From Chloroflexota bacterium (GTDB lineage: Bacteria > Chloroflexota > Anaerolineae > Anaerolineales > Villigracilaceae): DNA of 5,667 bases. A program made the translations under genes and the position numbers. The DNA is taken from positions 1 through 5,667 of the forward strand of contig JACPVB010000189.1 of NCBI GenBank assembly GCA_016191985.1, written 5' to 3'. Positions 5,278 to 5,667 of the stretch are shown here, piece after piece. Numbering within the stretch: position 1 is the first letter of the stretch; each line of letters starts with the position of its first letter. The notes beneath the pieces are model-generated. The model worked only from the letters and a program-made list of their open reading frames with translations. It had not been told where the DNA came from and made no database searches.

Positions 5278-5334
5278 ACTGAGTAACCGTCTACCATCAG
5301 AGACACAAAGCAAATAGGTTTTGCAGCCTGATGA

Positions 5335-5359
5335 ACCGATGCGAAAGAAAAGCATCGGT
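5335..5359 (+). other. leader hairpin (8-bp perfect stem)
   Basis: ACCGATGC (5335-5342) and GCATCGGT (5352-5359) form a perfect 8-bp stem with a 9-base A/G loop. It is followed by ATTTTAG, too short a T-run for a convincing terminator. It lies between the two promoters, so only P1 transcripts carry it. A role as a pause site or processing site is speculation. Confidence 0.55.
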
Positions 5360-5379
5360 ATTTTAGTCTGTGAAAAACC

Positions 5380-5408
5380 TTGACGGCGGTTATCGTAGCG
5401 AGTAGAAT
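5380..5408 (+). promoter_or_regulatory. rRNA promoter P2 (near-consensus sigma70)
   Basis: TTGACG (5380-5385) and TAGAAT (5403-5408) each differ from consensus at one position and are separated by exactly 17 bases. The stretch after the -10 is GC-rich (ACCGCTCGC, 5409-5417), the type of discriminator that makes rRNA promoters sensitive to ppGpp in well-studied bacteria. The start site would be near 5415, about 105 bases before 16S. Tandem promoters are normal for rRNA operons. Confidence 0.7.
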
Positions 5409-5428
5409 ACCGCTCGCTCAAATGGCAA

Positions 5429-5439
5429 GCACCTTAACA
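5429..5439 (+). promoter_or_regulatory. boxA-like antitermination element downstream of P2
   Basis: GCACCTTAACA matches the boxA consensus GCTCTTTAACA at 9 of 11 positions and is followed by ACTGAAAAG. It lies about 15 bases after the predicted P2 start and about 80 bases before 16S, the usual position for an rRNA leader boxA. Confidence 0.55.
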
Positions 5440-5501
5440 ACTGAAAAGTGATAGGAAACAACATTTTTGTTGAACCAGTAAATTCCGTAAAGTATAAACT
5501 A

Positions 5502-5521
5502 CACTCGCAAGAGTGAAATTT

Positions 5522-5524
<3 letters not shown>
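5502..5524 (+). other. GNRA-tetraloop hairpin followed by T-run at the 16S 5' edge
   Basis: CACTC (5502-5506) and GAGTG (5511-5515) enclose a GCAA tetraloop and are followed by AAA and six T (5519-5524). In form it is like a weak intrinsic terminator, but it stands directly at the 16S boundary. A role in 16S 5'-end processing or as a pause overcome by antitermination is more likely than true termination. Confidence 0.5.

Positions 5525-5667
<143 letters not shown>

Larger units (their letters stand above)
5224..5521 (+). other. leader region of the rRNA operon (pre-16S), no protein gene seen
   Basis: About 300 bases lie between P1 and the 16S start. I find no plausible ORF and no tRNA cloverleaf here. 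Contents listed separately are two boxA-like elements, an 8-bp hairpin, a second promoter and a hairpin with T-run at the 16S edge. A minor 5-bp hairpin, CAACA (5459-5463) with TGTTG (5468-5472), also occurs. Part of this leader probably pairs with the 16S trailer outside the window to form the RNase III processing stem, which cannot be checked here. Confidence 0.7.

Noticed and set aside
5272..5297. TTGACA at 5272-5277 as the -35 of a third rRNA promoter
   Set aside because: No acceptable -10 lies 16-18 bases downstream; the best hexamer, TACCAT (5292-5297), has a 14-base spacer. The string fits boxA better.

Overview
The window reads as chromosomal DNA of a Chloroflexota bacterium, most likely class Anaerolineae. 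The reasons are the start of the 16S rRNA gene at the right edge, the style of DnaX (Asp in place of one zinc-ligand Cys, short C-terminal region) and the many short degenerate repeats in the spacers. The lineage is an inference from memory and no database was searched. Every gene lies on the + strand.

Left part (1-716): the last 50 codons of a protein ending in a jelly-roll-like (LamG/DUF1080-type) domain; a 51-base imperfect palindrome; then the wreck of a hicBA toxin-antitoxin locus. There the 5' two-thirds of hicB run in frame into the 3' end of hicA, and the reading frame is further cut by a TAG codon.

Centre (717-3869): a DNA replication/repair cluster, dnaX (clamp-loader subunit tau/gamma), an unrecognised AT-rich 148-residue gene, ybaB/ebfC (nucleoid-associated protein) and recR (recombination mediator). 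It ends in a strong intrinsic terminator. dnaX-ybaB-recR is a widely conserved bacterial neighbourhood; the 148-residue gene looks like an insertion into it. Three spacers around these genes carry degenerate 8-base tandem arrays of one family (RACYA every 8 bases, in both orientations). Another 59-base palindrome sits just before the recR ribosome binding site.

Right part (3870-5667): a family-1 glycosyltransferase (sterol/antibiotic glucosyltransferase type) whose start codon lies at the end of the recR terminator. After it comes a ribosomal RNA promoter region with two sigma70-type promoters (5196-5223 and 5380-5408), each followed by a boxA-like antitermination element. A hairpin followed by a T-run lies directly at the 16S start, and the first ~146 bases of 16S rRNA follow.

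Most of the window is ordinary housekeeping DNA. The points worth a second look are the hicB-hicA deletion fusion, the 8-base periodic spacer arrays, the palindromes placed right against translation starts, and the terminator-like hairpin between the rRNA promoters and 16S.
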